Notes under the pieces: generated by a model
What the model saw: the letters and a program-made list of their open reading frames with translations, nothing else
Told to the model about the DNA's origin: nothing
Databases searched by the model: none
Source of the DNA: Sulfitobacter sp.
GTDB taxonomy: Bacteria; Pseudomonadota; Alphaproteobacteria; Rhodobacterales; Rhodobacteraceae
Direction of reading: 5' to 3'
Length of the DNA stretch: 52,763 nucleotides
Assembly (NCBI GenBank): GCA_029252045.1
Contig: JAQXCD010000065.1
Location: forward strand, 1 to 52,763
Shown here: one piece after another, positions 51,232 through 52,763 of the stretch
Layout: every line of letters begins with the position of its first letter
Position numbering within the stretch: position 1 is the stretch's first letter
Made by a program: the position numbers and the translations under genes

Positions 51232-52649
51232 TGCGTTTTTCCGAGGAAACATGGACCAGCGGCTTGATTCCGATGATCGAGCCCGACAGCTTCACACAGG
51301 TGATGTCGCTGGCGGTGGATCTCGGGATCGTATTGTCGCCGAGTGAGAAAGTCTTGGGGGTGTTCGCCAACCCCGCCTTCAGGCCTAAGGAAGTCTTGCT
51401 CCGATTCGAGGGGATGCAACTGCGCGATACGCTGACGGTGGAGAGCAACAAGAAGTTCAACCAGCGTCTGGCAGACTTCCGGGCGGACCCGAATATGGTC
51501 CGGCCTGTGGAGCTTAACCATCTGCTGCCGGGCAGCAGTACCGGTTTTCCGGTCCGCTACAGTTTTCACAGCATCGGCGAAGGCGGCAAGATCCTTATGA
51601 TGGGCCGCGATCTGCGGCCGATCGCAGAGATGCAGCAACAGCTTGTTTCGGCGCAGATGGCGCTGGAAAAAGATTACGAGGCGCGGCGCGAGCATGACAT
51701 GCAGTTTCGCGTTCTGATGGCTTCGATTGACGATGCCATGATGTTCGTCTCGCTGCCCGATGGGGCGGTGAAGGATTGTAACCCCGCGGCCCGGGTTCTG
51801 CTGGGCAAGCAGGGTGGCGATCTGGTGGGTGTCTCGCTGGATCAGGTGTTTGAGAGCAAGGCCAAAGGCGAGCTTGTGGACCGTCTGATTGCGCTGAGCA
51901 ACGAGAACCCCAATCCGCAGATCACATTGAAAGCGCGTGCCTTGGGGCGGATGGTCACGCTGCGGCCGGTACTTTTCCGCAGTGGCGGTGACCAGGCGAT
52001 GCTGTGCCGGATGACGGCGACAGCGCCACAGGCACTGAAATCCGACAATCTACAAAGCAACCTGACGGGGCTCTATGAACGTGGCGCGGACGCGATTGTC
52101 TTTGTCAGCGCGGATGGCACGGTTCTGAGCGCCAATAAAGCGTTCTTGAACCTTGCGGACGTGACCCACGGTCAGGCGCTTAAGGGCCGCGCGATCACGG
52201 ATTTTCTGGCGCGCGGCAATGTGGATTTGAACGTGATGCTGGAGAACGCTGCACGCAGCGGCATCATGCGCGCCTATACGACCCGCGTTACCGGAGAATT
52301 CGGGGCCGAGAGAGCAGTAGAAATTTCCACCACCCATGTGCAGACGGGCGCCGAGCCTGTCTTTGCCCTGATCGTGCGCGACACGAGCCGCGTGGACCAT
52401 ACACGCAGCGAAACCCATCAGCTGGGCGAAGTGGACGCTCAGTCGGTGGTAGAGCTCATCGGAAGCCAGTCCCTGCGCGATATCGTGGCGCGCACCACGG
52501 ATGTGGTCGAAAAAATGTGTATAGAAACAGCCGTAGAGCTGACGTCGAACAACCGCGTTGCCGCAGCCGAGATGCTCGGCCTTTCGCGTCAGTCCCTCTA
52601 TGTGAAACTGCGCAAATACGGATTGCTTAAATCCGGCAGTGACGACTAG
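51231..52649 (+). CDS. ppsR: PpsR/CrtJ, transcriptional repressor of photosynthesis genes
   Basis: A 472-residue regulator with an N-terminal domain, PAS domains (about residues 160-260 and 280-380) and a C-terminal Fis-type helix-turn-helix AAEMLGLSRQSLYVKLRKYG. Cys residues include one in KMCIETAVE, just before the helix-turn-helix, the position of the redox-active Cys in Rhodobacter. It binds TGT-N12-ACA boxes. The stop TAG spans the IS junction: TA is the target duplication and G belongs to the IS end. The pre-insertion sequence would also read TAG, so the protein is complete. Confidence 0.95.
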   Translation: MRFSEETWTSGLIPMIEPDSFTQVMSLAVDLGIVLSPSEKVLGVFANPAFRPKEVLLRFEGMQLRDTLTVESNKKFNQRLADFRADPNMVRPVELNHLLPGSSTGFPVRYSFHSIGEGGKILMMGRDLRPIAEMQQQLVSAQMALEKDYEARREHDMQFRVLMASIDDAMMFVSLPDGAVKDCNPAARVLLGKQGGDLVGVSLDQVFESKAKGELVDRLIALSNENPNPQITLKARALGRMVTLRPVLFRSGGDQAMLCRMTATAPQALKSDNLQSNLTGLYERGADAIVFVSADGTVLSANKAFLNLADVTHGQALKGRAITDFLARGNVDLNVMLENAARSGIMRAYTTRVTGEFGAERAVEISTTHVQTGAEPVFALIVRDTSRVDHTRSETHQLGEVDAQSVVELIGSQSLRDIVARTTDVVEKMCIETAVELTSNNRVAAAEMLGLSRQSLYVKLRKYGLLKSGSDD

Positions 52650-52763
52650 GGTCAGGACTCATAACCAGAATATGACGGTTGCGGCGAGAGCGATTGCTGA
52701 CAGGAACACTTTAGGGCAGCGATCGTAGCGGGTTGAGACACGTCTCCAGTCTTTGAGCCTGCC
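52649..52763 (-). mobile_element. IS5-family insertion sequence, 3' end (partial)
   Basis: The terminal repeat GGGTCAGGACTCAT begins at 52649 right after TA (52647-52648) in a CTAG context. The element continues beyond the right edge. Orientation is the same as the fragment at 1-115, which holds the opposite end. The length in the window, 115 bases, equals that at the left edge. Confidence 0.9.
52659..52763 (-). CDS. IS5-family transposase, C-terminal fragment
   Basis: The last 34 codons of a transposase, read on the minus strand and ending at TGA (52659-52661). The sequence RLKDWRRVSTRYDRCPKVFL, followed by SAIALAATVIFWL, is the typical end of IS5/IS427-group DDE transposases, with YDR-x-P-KVFLSAI close to the catalytic-domain end. 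The rest lies outside the window. Confidence 0.88.
   Translation of the reverse strand, partial: GRLKDWRRVSTRYDRCPKVFLSAIALAATVIFWL

Overview
The window is an almost complete photosynthesis gene cluster of an aerobic anoxygenic phototroph of the Rhodobacteraceae (Roseobacter group). It carries its own plasmid replication and partition module. The assignment rests on the gene set: bacteriochlorophyll a genes, a type II reaction centre with LH1, carotenoid genes of the spheroidene/spheroidenone route including crtA, oxygen-dependent acsF with bciE, and a ppaA-ppsR pair. It also rests on the alphaproteobacterial gene order and on dispersed intergenic repeats of a kind I associate with this family. 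No LH2 (puc) genes, no pufC, and no anaerobic cyclase bchE or bchJ are present.

Layout from left to right. Bases 1-115 are the end of an IS5-family element. Next come a second AerR/PpaA-like cobalamin-domain gene, a cytochrome c2 gene, and bchG - PucC-like transporter - bchP - idi on the plus strand. On the minus strand, in transcription order, follow crtE-crtF, bchC-bchX-small ORF-bchY-bchZ, pufQ-B-A-L-M-X and dxs. The carotenoid block has crtD-crtC on plus, crtI-crtB-tspO on minus, and crtA-bchI-bchD-bchO on plus. The replicon follows at 28.6-32.5 kb: parA-parB on minus, a 0.6-kb iteron origin, and repA on plus. The right part holds hemE and hemC (divergent), then a minus-strand superoperon bchF-N-B-H-L-M-lhaA-puhA-B-C-bciE-acsF-puhE-hemA. 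ppaA-ppsR on plus close the cluster. Bases 52649-52763 are the other end of an IS5-family element.

The genes form one system. hemA, hemC and hemE feed tetrapyrrole synthesis; bchI/D/H, bchM, acsF/bciE, bchL/N/B, bchF, bchX/Y/Z, bchC, bchG and bchP convert protoporphyrin to bacteriochlorophyll a. dxs, idi and crtE supply isoprenoids, and crtB/I/C/D/F/A make carotenoid. puf and puh genes, lhaA and the PucC-like protein build the RC-LH1 complex. PpsR probably represses most units through TGT-N12-ACA palindromes; nine perfect copies and one imperfect copy lie in front of the divergent operons.

The most striking points are these. (1) The two window ends are the 5' and 3' ends of an IS with the same orientation, equal 115-base overhangs and matching CTAG target context, as expected if a single IS copy closes a circular plasmid of about 53-54 kb made almost only of photosynthesis genes. 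(2) The origin has iterons with a 22-bp period, and a TTGCCCAYGGGCAA palindrome occurs on both sides of the parAB/origin block. (3) A translationally coupled 78-codon ORF of unknown function lies between bchX and bchY. (4) There is a second AerR-like protein. (5) A hairpin-plus-GGAGTATTT repeat occurs in four intergenic places.
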